Assembly (NCBI GenBank): GCA_950022655.1
Contig: OX465583.1
Location: 36,669,360 to 36,733,359 of the forward strand
DNA length: 64,000 bases
Direction of reading: 5' to 3'
From: Alentia gelatinosa
Lineage: Eukaryota > Annelida > Polychaeta > Phyllodocida > Polynoidae
Made by a program: the position numbers and the translations under genes. Positions 1-10,356 of this stretch are shown in pieces; position 1 is the stretch's first letter; every line of letters begins with the position of its first letter. The notes under the pieces were generated by a model, which made no database searches, had not been told where the DNA came from, and saw only the letters and a program-made list of their open reading frames with translations.

Positions 1-2507
1 GGATATATTTGAAATGCATATTTTCACTTATCTCTAGAAGACCCTCTCCCCCAGTTTATTTACGATTTATGGCATTTTCCTTGGTGAAGTTCAGGTCAAA
101 TATGATAATTATGTATAATTGATCATGTTTGTATCATTTCAAAACAATGGCCTCACTTGAACATAGAGCCCTATGAAGTCCATGACAAAAGTCTCAATTA
201 TGCTTTTTTAGAATCCAAGAAATAGTCCTATAAGCTGCTCCACAATACTACCATATACTGATATCATAATCCCTCACTGGAATAGCATTCAAGAGCAATT
301 AATTTACCCCTATGAAAAAGCATTTAGTTCACAGGGACGTTTTTCAATGTAGGATTTTTCAAGAAAAATCACATTGAAACCCTCCAACCCTTTGTCATTG
401 GTAGATAATGTAATATCGGTATGTGTCTTGCTAAATATTGCTGATGAGAGTATTCTGAATTTGTTATACAGGACAAGATGCACATGATTCCTCTACAGGG
501 CAAGCCCTGCAACATGCTGTGTAGGGAACCCTACCAGTGAGGAGAGACTGGTCGAGTCATCGTACAGGCTTGCCACCTCGTGGAGACGGTGTGAAACAAA
601 TGCTTCCTCAACAGGAATGGTTTGCTATCCATCCATTATAGGCAAACTTTAAAGTGATCAGAGATTGGTACGCTCAAAATATAGCAGGAACAAATCAGTT
701 TGGTTCCTTTTGCTTCTTTTATCTATCTTTCATGAATATCATGGATATATTTAGTGACTTCGTCGAGTCCGAGGTAAGGGGAGAATATTGAAAAAAAATG
801 AAATTATGGGCTGCCTATTGCTGGGTTCGAACACATGACACTCGCATTGCCAGAGAAACACCCTGCCCACTACTCCACAAAGTCAGATGCTCTAATAGGG
901 TCAAATACTTAGGCTGTTGCTGGGTGGAGGGAATCAGCGGAGTTTTGAAAGTGGGCCGACCAGCGAAAGTTGAGATCTCATTGGTTTCTCACGAGAAAAG
1001 TAGATAAGAAAACTACACTACTAAACATTGATTTCGGCATGGCTCGAAATAAATCATAAGAGAAAAGATATTTCTGCCAATAGATCTACAAAAAAGAAGA
1101 ACAGATTCTAATATTTTCCTCCACGAGATTCTCACTCTGGTGGCCCCTCACTCTCCAAGCCTAAGTCTGGTTCACTCTGTCCTTATGTGCGGGCAGAAGT
1201 CCAAGCAGATACTACCAGAATCGTAGTTTTTTAGATATAGTAGGTAATAAGTATCATGGATATATTTGAAATGCATATTTTCACTTATCTCTAGAAGACC
1301 CTCTCCCCCAGTTTATTTACGATTTATGGCATTTTCCTTGGTGAAGTTCAGGTCAAATATGATAATTATGTATAATTGATCATGTTTGTATCATTTCAAA
1401 ACAATGGCCTCACTTGAACATAGAGCCCGATGAAGTCCATGACAAAAGTCTCAATTATGCTTTTTTAGAATCCAAGAAATAGTCCTATAAGCTGCTCCAC
1501 AATACTACCATATACTGATATCATAATCCCTCACTGGAATAGCATTCAAGAGCAATTAATTGACCTCTATGAAAAAGCATTTAGTTCACAGGGACATTTT
1601 TCAATGTAAGATTTTTCAAGAAAAATCACATTGAAACCCTCCAACCCTTTGTCATTGGTAGATAATGTAATATCGGTATGTGTCTTGCTAAACATTGCTG
1701 ATGAGAGTATTCTGAATTTGTTATACAGGACAAGATGCACATGATTACTCTACAGGGCAAGCCCTGCAACATGCTGTGTAGGGAACCCTACCAGTGAGGA
1801 GAGACTGGTCGAGTCATCGTACAGGCGTGCCACCTGGTGGAGACGGTGTGAAACAAATGCTTCCTCAACAGGAATGGTTTGCTATCCATCCATTATAGGC
1901 AAACTTTAAAGTGATCAGAGATTGGTACGCTCAAATATAGCAGGAACAAATCAGTTTGGTTCCTTTTGCTTCTTTTATCTATCTTTCATAAATATCATGG
2001 ATATATTTAGCGACTTCGTCGAGTCCGAGGTAAGGGGAGAATATTGAAAAAAAATTAAATTATGGGCTGCCTATATCTGGGTTCGAGCACCCGATACTCG
2101 CATTGCCAGGGAAACACCCTGCCCACTACTCCACAAAGTCAGATGCTCTAATAGGGTCAAATACTTAGGCTGTTGCTGGGTGGAGGGAATCAGCGGAGTT
2201 TTGAAAGTGGGGCGACCAGTGAAAGTTGAGATCTCATTGGTTTCTCACGAGAAAAGTATATAATAAAACTACACTACTAAACATTGATTTCGGCATGGCT
2301 CGAAATAAATCATAAGAGAAAAGATATTTCTGCCAATAGATCTACAAAAAAGAAGAACAGATTCTAATATTTTCCTCCACGAGATTCTCACTCTGGTGGC
2401 CCCTCACTCTCCAAGCCTAAGTCTGGTTCACTCTGTCCTTATGTGCGGGCAGAAGTCCAAGCAGATACGACCAGAATCGTAGTTTTTTAGATATAGTAGG
2501 TAATAAA
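1..2507. repeat. Tandem duplication, 1257-bp unit, two copies
   Basis: Positions 1-1257 recur at 1258-2507 with roughly 25 scattered differences, about 98% identity by eye. The first unit begins at the window edge, so the array may continue to the left. I see no convincing coding sequence; a 69-codon ORF at 798-1007 is degraded in the second copy. Each unit carries a short tRNA-like segment on the minus strand (near 815-900 and 2070-2150) with a B-box-like GTTCGAACC in copy 1 and a changed version in copy 2. This may be a satellite unit or a recent segmental duplication containing a SINE head. Confidence 0.9.
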
Positions 2508-2569
2508 TATTCCATATCTCAGCAAATAATAGGAGTAGAAAAAAGACCAGTACCCTTACATCTATCTTA

Positions 2570-4075
2570 ATCTACAGTCATAATATGTATTGTCCCATTT
2601 AGGTACATATCTGAAATCGTTAATGAAATAGTTCATTAAGGCCTGGCGTGATAGGAATATTTTCAAAATATGGATTTCCCATGTCAACACCCTAAAAATG
2701 AGGCAAATCTGACTCCTGACCAGATCCAAAGTGACCCAAAATCTGCCAATTGTCTGGAACCTCCGAGAACACCTTCAGCCATAATCTCTACTGTCCCATT
2801 TAGGTACATATCTGAAATCGTTGATGAAATAGTTCATTAAGGCCTGTTGAGGTGGAAATAATTTGAAAATATGGATTTCCCATGTCAACACCCTGAAAAT
2901 GAGGCAAATCTGACTCCTGACCAGACCCAAAGTGACCCAAAATCTGCCAATTGTCTGGAACACCCCAGCACACCTAGGGCCATAATTTCTGCTGGTCTAT
3001 TTAGGAACTATGTTAAAATCGTTGATGAAATAGTTCATTAATGCTTGGTGAGATGGGATTATTTTCAAAATCTTGGTTTCCCATGTCGGTTTTTCTGAAA
3101 ATGGCTGAAATCTGCCTGCCGACCCCAGCCAAAGTCACACAAATTCTGCCAATTGTCTGGAACCCCCGAGAACACCTACAGTCATAATCTTTACTTTCCC
3201 ATTTAGGTACATATCTGAAATCGTTGATGAAATAGTTCATTAAGGCCTGGCGTGATGGGAATATTTTCAAAATATGGATTTCCCATGTCAACACCCTGAA
3301 AATGAGTCAATTCTGAGTCCCGGCCCAGCCCAAAGTGACCCAAAATCTGCCAATTGTTTGGAACCCCCCAGCACACCTAGGGACATAATTATTGCTGTTC
3401 TATCTCAGAACTATGTTGGAATCGTTGATGAAATAGTTCATTAAGGCTTGGTGAGATGGGAATATTTTCAAAATCTTGGTTTCCCATGTCAGATTTTCTG
3501 AAAATGAGGAAAATCTGCCTGCCGACCCCAGTCAAAGTCAGACAAAATCTGCCAATTGTCTGGAACCCCCCAGCACACTCACAGTCATAATCTTTACTGT
3601 CCCATTTAGGTACATGTATATCTGAAATCGTTGATGAAATAATTCATTAAGGCCTGGCATCGGGGAATATTTTCAAAATATGGATTTCCCATGTCAACAC
3701 CCTGAAAATGAGTCAATTCTGAGTCCCAGCCAAACCCAAAGTGACCCAAAATCTGCCAATTGTCTGGAACACCCCAGCACACCTAGGGCCATAATCTCTG
3801 CTGGTCTATTTAGGAAGTATGTTGGAATCATTGATGAAAAAGTTCATTAAGGCTTGGTGAGATGGGAATATTTTCAAAATCTTGGTTTCCCATGTCAGAT
3901 TTTCTGAAAATTGCTGAAATCTGCCTGCTGACCCCAGTCAAAGTCACACAAAATCTGCCAATTGTCTGGAAGCCCCCAGCACACTCACAGTTATAATCTT
4001 TGCTGTCCCATTTAGGTACATATCTGAAATCATTGATGAAATAGTTCATTAAGGCCTGATGAGGTGGAAACTCTC
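2570..4075 (+). repeat. ~203-bp satellite array, forward orientation
   Basis: About seven to eight monomers of 197-207 bp, with starts near 2571, 2776, 2979, 3176, 3379, 3579, 3786 and 3987. Two monomer types can be told apart. Type A contains GGCCTGGCGTGATGG and ends its middle part with CCCATGTCAACACCC. Type B contains GGCTTGGTGAGATGGG and CCCATGTCAGATTTTC. Their order is A A B A B A B A, which means a roughly 405-bp two-monomer higher-order repeat over most of the array. Short ORFs inside it recur from monomer to monomer and are not genes. Confidence 0.92.
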
Positions 4076-4099
4076 AGGTCAGAATTTTCTTATTTTCAA

Positions 4100-4645
4100 G
4101 GGGCCTCATTTCCCTCATTTTCAGATAATCAGGCACAGAAAATCAAGATTTCAAAAATATTCCCATCACACCAACCCTTAATAGACTATTTCACCGACGA
4201 TCTCAAGACATTTCCTAAATAGAACAGTTGAATTTATGGTCCTATGCATGGTAGGGGGTTCTAGACAAGTGGCACATTTTGGGTCACTTTGGGAAGGGTC
4301 AGGACTCAGATTTGCTGCAATTTCAGGGTGTTGACATGGAAAATCGAGATTTCAAAAATATCTCCCCCTCAACAGGCCTTAATAGACTATTTCACCGACG
4401 ATTTCAGATATGTACCTAACTGGGACAGTAAAGATTATGACTGTAAGTGTGCTGGGGGATTCCAGACAAGCGGCAGATTTTGTGTGACTTAGACTGGGGT
4501 CGGCAGGAACATTTCCCTCATTTTCAGATAATCAGGCACAGAAAATCAAGATTTCAAAAATATTCCCATCACGCCAACCCTTAATAGACTATTTCACCGA
4601 CGATCTCAAGACACTTCCTAAATAGAACAGTTGAAATTATGGTTA
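4100..4645 (-). repeat. Same satellite, inverted segment
   Basis: From about 4.1 kb the satellite continues as its reverse complement. For example, the segment at 4376-4480 pairs with forward monomers around 3580-3700. Two to three monomers are present and they are more diverged than the forward block. The switch lies in about 40 bp of non-satellite sequence after 4060. The whole 2570-4645 block is therefore a large imperfect inverted repeat that could fold back. Confidence 0.85.
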
Positions 4646-6120
4646 ATTTATTTTTTTATTTTCATAGTGAAATAAATATAATTATTTCTGTTCACATTAT
4701 TTTAACGAATTTTTTATAATCAAATGATATATGAATATATGATAATGATATGAAGGATGCTTCAGTCTCATTGCACCAGAGGCATGGTGTTCTTATACCT
4801 AATTACACCATAGAATGTTGCATGCTCTACATGCCATCTAGTGGATAAGGTGTTAAACTAAGGTGTTAATGCGGCGCCGCCTTGCAGCAAAGGTGTGAAC
4901 TCGAGAACAATAGCGAGGCAATCATAAGTAGGCCAACACGGGTGGGTTTCTTACCCAGGTCTTCCATGTCCATGCTTAGGACAATGATTTAGACTGTTCT
5001 ATTTAGGTATTCTCGGGAGCGGAACGTTAAGTTTCTTTCACGACCGCTTGGGGCAAAGGGTATTGCCAGTTTCGATCACCCTAGCTTTCTGTTATTATCG
5101 CTCGATCGACAAAACGTAAATCGATGTTTGAACTCACTGTACATGATTAATATACATAATTAAAGGTATTTTGATGTGTTTCTAACAAGATATATCAATA
5201 AACATTGTGGGATACAAGTTTGAATGTTTTAATATGCAAATTTATGTACTTTTGAGCAAGTTTTGATTTTGACATTTGTAGCAGCCTGTCAGTGTGTCAT
5301 TGCAATTTCGGAAGATTGCTGGAGAAAACACCAAATAAAACAATCTTCGCAAAAGGAATTGATACAAAAAAAACCCACAAAACACCTTCTCCTATTCTTC
5401 ATCTCCATTCCATTTTTTGTTTGATGTCTTTATGTTGGATATTTACTGAGATATCACCAGAGACAAACAGTGAATTTAACATTGGTTTCAATGGGGTGAA
5501 AAGTTGTTTAACCCTTCATGCGTGTGGGAGTGCACTGCACCGCTTTCGGGAAAATAAACTGCATAGTGAGACAATCGAGCAACGCAGTGTATCTTAGTGA
5601 CGTAGGCTCCGCTCCCGAGAATGTACCCTACTTGGAATTCTCTGATCCGGATGGACACTTCCGGTTCAAAATACCCTCCAAAATATGTAAATTCGCCTGA
5701 CAACAGATCATTCCACCATCTTGCCTGGTGAATACAAAGCGCTGTCAGAGTCTAAATGGCGAAAAACTGTATTAATCTACCTTCTCCTGTGCATTCTGTA
5801 CATGTAATAGTTAAAATAGGATTATTTACACTATTCAGACATAATTTAAACGTGCCAACTCGAAGAAAATCGCTTGTTTCGACGATTTGTTGACATCACG
5901 TTTATAGTCGAAACTGGGAGAAAACATAATCATTTGGTCTGAAATTGCCCGGGAAGTGTAATTGTGACCAAGAGAAATCTTCAGAAGTATTGAAAACATC
6001 CTCACATATTAAATAGTATCATAAATGGACGTCCGAACGTCCCATAGGCTTATCATTGCGTGAGGTATTCTCCAAAATGGCCGCCCAGGGAGTTTGTAGC
6101 GCCACCTACTTCCTGGCCGG
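4646..6120. other. Non-coding stretch, no gene seen
   Basis: No credible coding exon. Overlapping ORFs on both strands near 5.3-5.7 kb have no recognisable protein character. A perfect 15-bp inverted pair (ATTCTCGGGAGCGGA at 5009-5023 and its complement at 5608-5622) brackets about 600 bp and may mark the ends of an old DNA element. Confidence 0.6.
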
Positions 6121-6124
6121 ATCG

Positions 6125-6291
6125 GAGAATCCACAGTAAAATAGTTTTATTAAGGCTTGGTGGCATGGTGGAATAGTTTTTAAATCGCGACTTTGCAGAC
6201 CTGGATTCCTGAAAATCTGTGAATTTTGACGGCTGCCCCGACCCAATTCGACATAGAATGTGCCACATGTCCAGATAAAAACCAGCACATA
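6125..6291 (+). repeat. Diverged monomer of the ~203-bp satellite
   Basis: The stretch with ATTAAGGCTTGGTGGCATGG, then CCTGAAAATCTG, GACCCAATTCGACA and CCAGCACA follows the same order of landmarks as a type B satellite monomer at 3.4 kb, but with many substitutions. It ends exactly where the inverted-end transposon begins at 6292, so the element appears to have inserted into an old isolated monomer. Confidence 0.6.
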
Positions 6292-6402
6292 CAGGGGCGT
6301 CAGAACGTTTTGAAAGTGGGGGGGCAAACTGAAAAATTGCTGACTTTTTTCTTGGTATGAAGTTTGACATTGACCTGGGAGCTGTTTCAAAAGTCAAGTT
6401 AA

Positions 6403-8189
6403 GGGAGCGTTCAATAATTATGGCCCAGGGGGGGCACAGTTTTTAGGGGGGGGCCAACTTTTTTTTTGTATTCCAAGGGGGGGGGGGGGCAACTTTTTTT
6501 GGGGTTTTTCCAGGGGGGGGGGGCAAATTTTTTCACTAAATCTGTCGCTGGGTCGATGTTGTAGGCCAACTCCCATATTTGTGTCCAATGACAAGAATTG
6601 ATGTTATGAAATGCAATTATATCATATCGCAAGAAATCATCTTAGTTATACAACTATGATAATGATTAATGCACAAGGTAACTATAGTTGTCTCACTCCC
6701 TGGAGTTAAATGTCTATGGTCACAGTCCTGTTCGCCAATTCGAGATGGGTGTGCATCCTCCCTCAGTCTGACAGACTTATGTGGAGGGAGACAACAATGG
6801 ACAAACACTAACATTTATCCCAGAATCAATGCAGTCTCACAAGATCATTAGTTTTTTCTTAAACATCGATGAATTAGGAGCATTTACTACAACATCAAGT
6901 GCTACAAACGCCCCTGTTGCTGCTTATTTCAATAAGATTACCATATTTATGGAAGAGCACTATGAGCAAATGACTCTTTATTGAGAACTCTACATTGAGT
7001 ACTTAAAGGGGTTCTGCATGCAAGAAAATGGGACTTTGTCTTCCTTCTGTAGTGCCACACCATAGATTGATCCACTCATTCCAAGGATTCCTCACACCAT
7101 GCTAGACAAATTGCCAGAACATCTGTATTTGCATGTCACTGATACTGCTACAAGAAACAGTGAAGGTCCTTTGAGATTCTGCAAGGGAGCCTAATGACTA
7201 CCAACTGATGGCACAACATGCTTATTACACATATCAGTATGTACCATCAGAAATGTGACCACTACCATATACTTTTTACAGCGACAATTTTAAAATTGTC
7301 GCTTTCAGTTGCAACATAAATTCATCATTCAAATCATGTATATGATTAAAATTCATATGTTAAGAGCAGGACATAGAAAACTTTGATATATAGCCTCTCC
7401 AAGGACTCTCCTGCAAAACTGGGCAAGGAATACTAGTGGCTGACATTTTCCACTATTGGTTGCCAGTGGTGCAACTGCAAGCACCTCTCCAACAGAGGTG
7501 ACTCCAGATGGCAATGACTGACATTGAAACTGGCCTCCAAATGGTGTGTGTTTCAGTCCTGCTCCAGACCTCCCCATCTTTTTTGCATCAGTGCTGTTCT
7601 GTCAACAACAGATGTTTATTTGTTACTTGTTTCTTTTATTTTCATTTTTAAGTAATTTTTATGAAGGGAATATTGTGTGTACCATCACCAAATTTGGTGG
7701 TATAGCCATTCTTCTCCTGGGGCCCTAGCCCACTACTCCTCATTCTAATAGCAGGTGTCAAGCCTAATGAGCAGTGGGTACTTTTGTGTGTGTAAGTAAT
7801 TGGTATAAGACGACTGGGGTTTAAACCCATGACCTACCATGCTTGAGGTGAACACCCCTACCACTTAGCCACTGAGATTGGTCAAAATTTTGACAAATGA
7901 CTGAATGTAGCTAGGTTTGTTGTAAAATAAAGAAGGAAAGCCTTATGGAAAAAGGTCACATCAGTTTAGCCTCCCCTGTGCTTTTATCCTATTCCGATGT
8001 GGGGGGGGGGGGGGGGGACTTTTTTGGGGGGGATTCCAAGGGGGGGGCCCAAAACTTTTTTTGGTATTCCAAGGGGGGGCCAACTTTTTTTGGGGTATTC
8101 CAATGGGGGGGGGGGCAACTTTTTTTTTGACTGATCGGTGTCCCGATAACTGTGCCCCCCCTGGGCAATATTTAATGAATGCTCCCTAG
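6403..8189. mobile_element. Nested G-tract element with ~40-bp inverted ends
   Basis: The left end from 6402 (AGGGAGCGTTCAATAATTAT, then GCCCA and a G run, then CACAGTT) matches the reverse complement of the right end at 8150-8189 (AGGGAGCATTCATTAAATAT and the same continuation). Inside each end are blocks of 7-17 G followed by CAACTTTTTTT and TATTCCAA. These blocks run in the same direction at both ends, unlike the outermost inverted repeat. The roughly 1.6-kb middle has no recognisable transposase. A further 16-bp inverted match (GAGCTGTTTCAAAAGT, near 6379 and 8362) lies outside this element. Confidence 0.6.
7812..7885 (-). mobile_element. tRNA-derived SINE head
   Basis: Read on the minus strand, this segment contains TGGCTAAGTGG, a full match to the Pol III A box, and GGGTTTAAACC, a B box with one change, about 34 bases apart as in tRNA genes. 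No matching acceptor stem was found, so it is a tRNA-related SINE promoter and not a functional tRNA. The body would extend to lower coordinates, through about 7.6-7.8 kb, but I cannot assign it to a named SINE family. Confidence 0.55.
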
Positions 8190-8399
8190 GTCTCCGGTCA
8201 CATTTTGAAAGCAGGAGGCCGCAACAGCGAGTGGCACTTTGAATCAAAGCGGCAGCAAAACTGCTACCAATACCTGCACCCCAACCTCGACAGCGACGCC
8301 TTGAAGTGCCATTGTTAGCTCTCACTTTGGCCATGAGTACTCTCGTTTAGTACCCTCCCAACTTTTGAAACAGCTCCGTGTTCCACTGGAACCGTAAAT

Positions 8400-9415
8400 C
8401 TGTGAAAAGTCAGGCTTAGCCGTCATTGCATGGTAAATGGTCAGAGAGTTTGAAACTTTTCCACGGTGAAAAGTCAGAGCTTAGCTGTCATTGCACGGTA
8501 AAAGGTCAGACATTGACACTTTTCCACGGTGAAAAGTCAGAGCTTAGCAGTCATTGCATGGTAAAAGGTCAGACTTTGACAGTTTTCCACAGTAAAAAGT
8601 CAGAGCTTAGCAGTCATTGCATGGTAAAAGGTCAGACTTTGGCACCTTTCCATGGTGAAAAGTCAGAGCTTAGCTGTCATTGCACGGTAAAAGGTCAGAC
8701 TTTGACAGTTTGGCATGGTGAAAAGTCAGAGCTTAGCAGTCATTGCATGGTAAAAGGTCAGACATTGACACTTTTCCACGGTGAAAAGTCAGAGCTTAGC
8801 AGTCATTGCATGGTAAAAGGTCAGACTTTGACAGTTTTCCACAGTAAAAAGTCAGAGCTTAGCAGTCATTGCATGGTAAAAGGTCAGACTTTGACACCTT
8901 TCCACGGTGAAAAGTCAGAGCTTAGCTGTCATTGCACGGTAAAAGGTCAGACTTTGACAGTTTGGCATGGTGAAAAGTCAGAGCTTAGCAGTCATTGCAT
9001 GGTAAAAGGTCAGACTTTGACACATTTCCACTCTGAAAAGTCAGAGCTTAGCAGTCATTGCACGGTAAAAGGTCAGACATTGACACTTTTCCATGGTGAA
9101 AGGTCAGGGATTAGCCATTATTGCACGGTAAAAGGTCAGACATTGACACTTTTCCATGGTGAAAGGTCAGGGCTTAGCTATCATTGCACGCAAAAAAGTC
9201 AGACTTTGACAGTTTTCCATGGTGAAAAGTCAGGGCTTAAGCGTCATTGCACGGTAAAAGGTCAGACATTGACACTTTTCCACGGTGAAAAGTCAGAGCT
9301 CAGCAGTCATTGCATGGTAAAAGGTCAGACTTTGACAGTTTTCCACAGTGAAAAGTCATTGCATGCTAAAAAGTTAGATTTAGACATTTTTCGACATTTT
9401 TCGACATGTTGAAAA
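8400..9415. repeat. 63-bp minisatellite with 252-bp higher-order period
   Basis: About 15-16 copies of a 63-bp unit. Each unit is made of two related half-units of 32 and 31 bp (GGTGAAAAGTCAGAGCTTAG and GGTAAAAGGTCAGACTTTGA). In the middle, four units form a 252-bp block that is repeated almost exactly; compare the sequence at 8521 with 8773. Because 63 is a multiple of three, one frame stays open for 328 codons. That ORF is a by-product of the repeat and I do not call it a gene. The array lies near the right end of the transposon. Confidence 0.9.
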
Positions 9416-9579
9416 ATCAAGACAGTTTTTACATTTGATTGAGTTAAATTTGAATGTGCTGACTTTTTGGGGCTGGCAAAAAAGTGGGGGAGGGGGCGGC
9501 CGCCCCCCCCCCCCCCTGCCCCCCCTATTCTGACGCCACTGACATATAAGACACCGTACCCGGTAGCACCTGAAAATCA

Positions 9580-9640
9580 GGGAATAGGGGCGCACTGCGC
9601 CTGTAGGCTGTAGTGAATATTCGGGCGCACTATCCCAAAG
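9580..9640 (-). repeat. Dispersed repeat, copy 1 (second at 20579)
   Basis: The reverse complement of this stretch (GTGCGCCCGAATATTCACTA followed by CAGGCGCAGTGCGCCC) is found on the + strand at about 20579-20620. The family is not recognised. Confidence 0.6.
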
Positions 9641-9747
9641 TGAATGTATCAGCCTCAGGTCAATAGCTACATCAAACAAGTGTATAAAATCAAATAAAAT
9701 GACGCTTTTTTTTAAAGATACAGGTATTCAGATAGGTAATAATAAGG

Positions 9748-9843
9748 AAACGTAATAACTGAGCCCATAGGGATGCCATTCTCTGTCTTTTGATGCCATG
9801 AATTTATGGCATCAAAAGACCTCGGGCTCAGTAACCACGTTTT
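9748..9843. mobile_element. Hairpin MITE, AAACGT..ACTGAGCCC family
   Basis: The arms AAACGTAATAACTGAGCCC and GGGCTCAGTAACCACGTTT are nearly complementary. The centre carries a second strong palindrome around GATGCCATGAATTTATGGCATC. A longer relative sits at 20345-20508 and a partial one at about 13100-13170. Confidence 0.65.
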
Positions 9844-10009
9844 CTCTGACTACCAGAGTGATAGAACATTTTCAATACACTATGCCTACATAATTAGGCA
9901 TTTATCCTGTACATTCCATCATAGATGGGTTGCGGTGGATATTTTTCAATATGTCATAACAAGGAGTCTGATTAAAGGCATCGTCTCAGTGTCTCTGGTT
10001 ATTATGGAG

Positions 10010-10356
10010 GAAACCCATGAAAGTTTAGGGTCAGAGCTCGTATCCCATCGAGTTTGAATCGCGTAGTAATTCACAAGGCGAAGCCGCGTGAATTATGTAG
10101 CGATTCAAACGAGATGGGATTGAGCTTTGACCCTAAACTTGAATGGGTTTCTGAATTTATCTCACCCTTCACATTGACAAATGGGCTAACATTTGTGACA
10201 TAATACCCCATTGGATATTTTTCCTAAATATCTCATGGGCGTTAGTAGTCGTGGGCGATGTAAACAGCGTATAGGGTCTGACTCGTCTGACTAGGGCGTT
10301 AGATACGAGTTCCCAATGTTAAGTCTATGGAAAAAAAATATCTGGGGTGAGATAAA
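10010..10356. mobile_element. Foldback element copy 1: hairpin plus second inverted repeat
   Basis: Positions 10010-10151 form a long imperfect hairpin: GAAACCCATGAAAGTTTAGG pairs with CCTAAACTTGAATGGGTTTC, and inner parts also pair (ATCCCATCGAGTTTGAATCG with CGATTCAAACGAGATGGGAT). It is followed at once by a second inverted repeat, TTTATCTCACCC at 10156 and GGGTGAGATAAA ending at 10356. A second copy with the same two-part design is at 14487-14776. Copy 1 has a 48-bp insertion flanked by the 9-bp direct repeat GGGCGTTAG (10237-10245 and 10294-10302). Confidence 0.85.

Larger units (their letters stand above)
6292..9541. mobile_element. Non-autonomous DNA transposon, hAT-like CAG ends
   Basis: The left end reads CAGGGGCGTCAGAA and the reverse complement of the right end reads CAGTGGCGTCAGAA: 13 of 14 bases match in inverted orientation. 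Both ends are followed inward by G-rich tracts. The five bases ACATA stand directly outside both ends (6287-6291 and 9542-9546) and look like a target-site duplication. No transposase ORF is visible in the 3.25 kb. The interior carries a second inverted-end element, a tRNA-like SINE and a 63-bp minisatellite. CAG-type ends suggest the hAT superfamily, but a 5-bp rather than the usual 8-bp duplication leaves the class open. Confidence 0.65.

Noticed and set aside
8426..9412. 328-codon ORF with repeated HGEKSELSSHC units
   Set aside because: It lies wholly in a 63-bp tandem repeat. Because 63 is a multiple of three an open frame persists by itself. There are no splice or start signals beyond chance.
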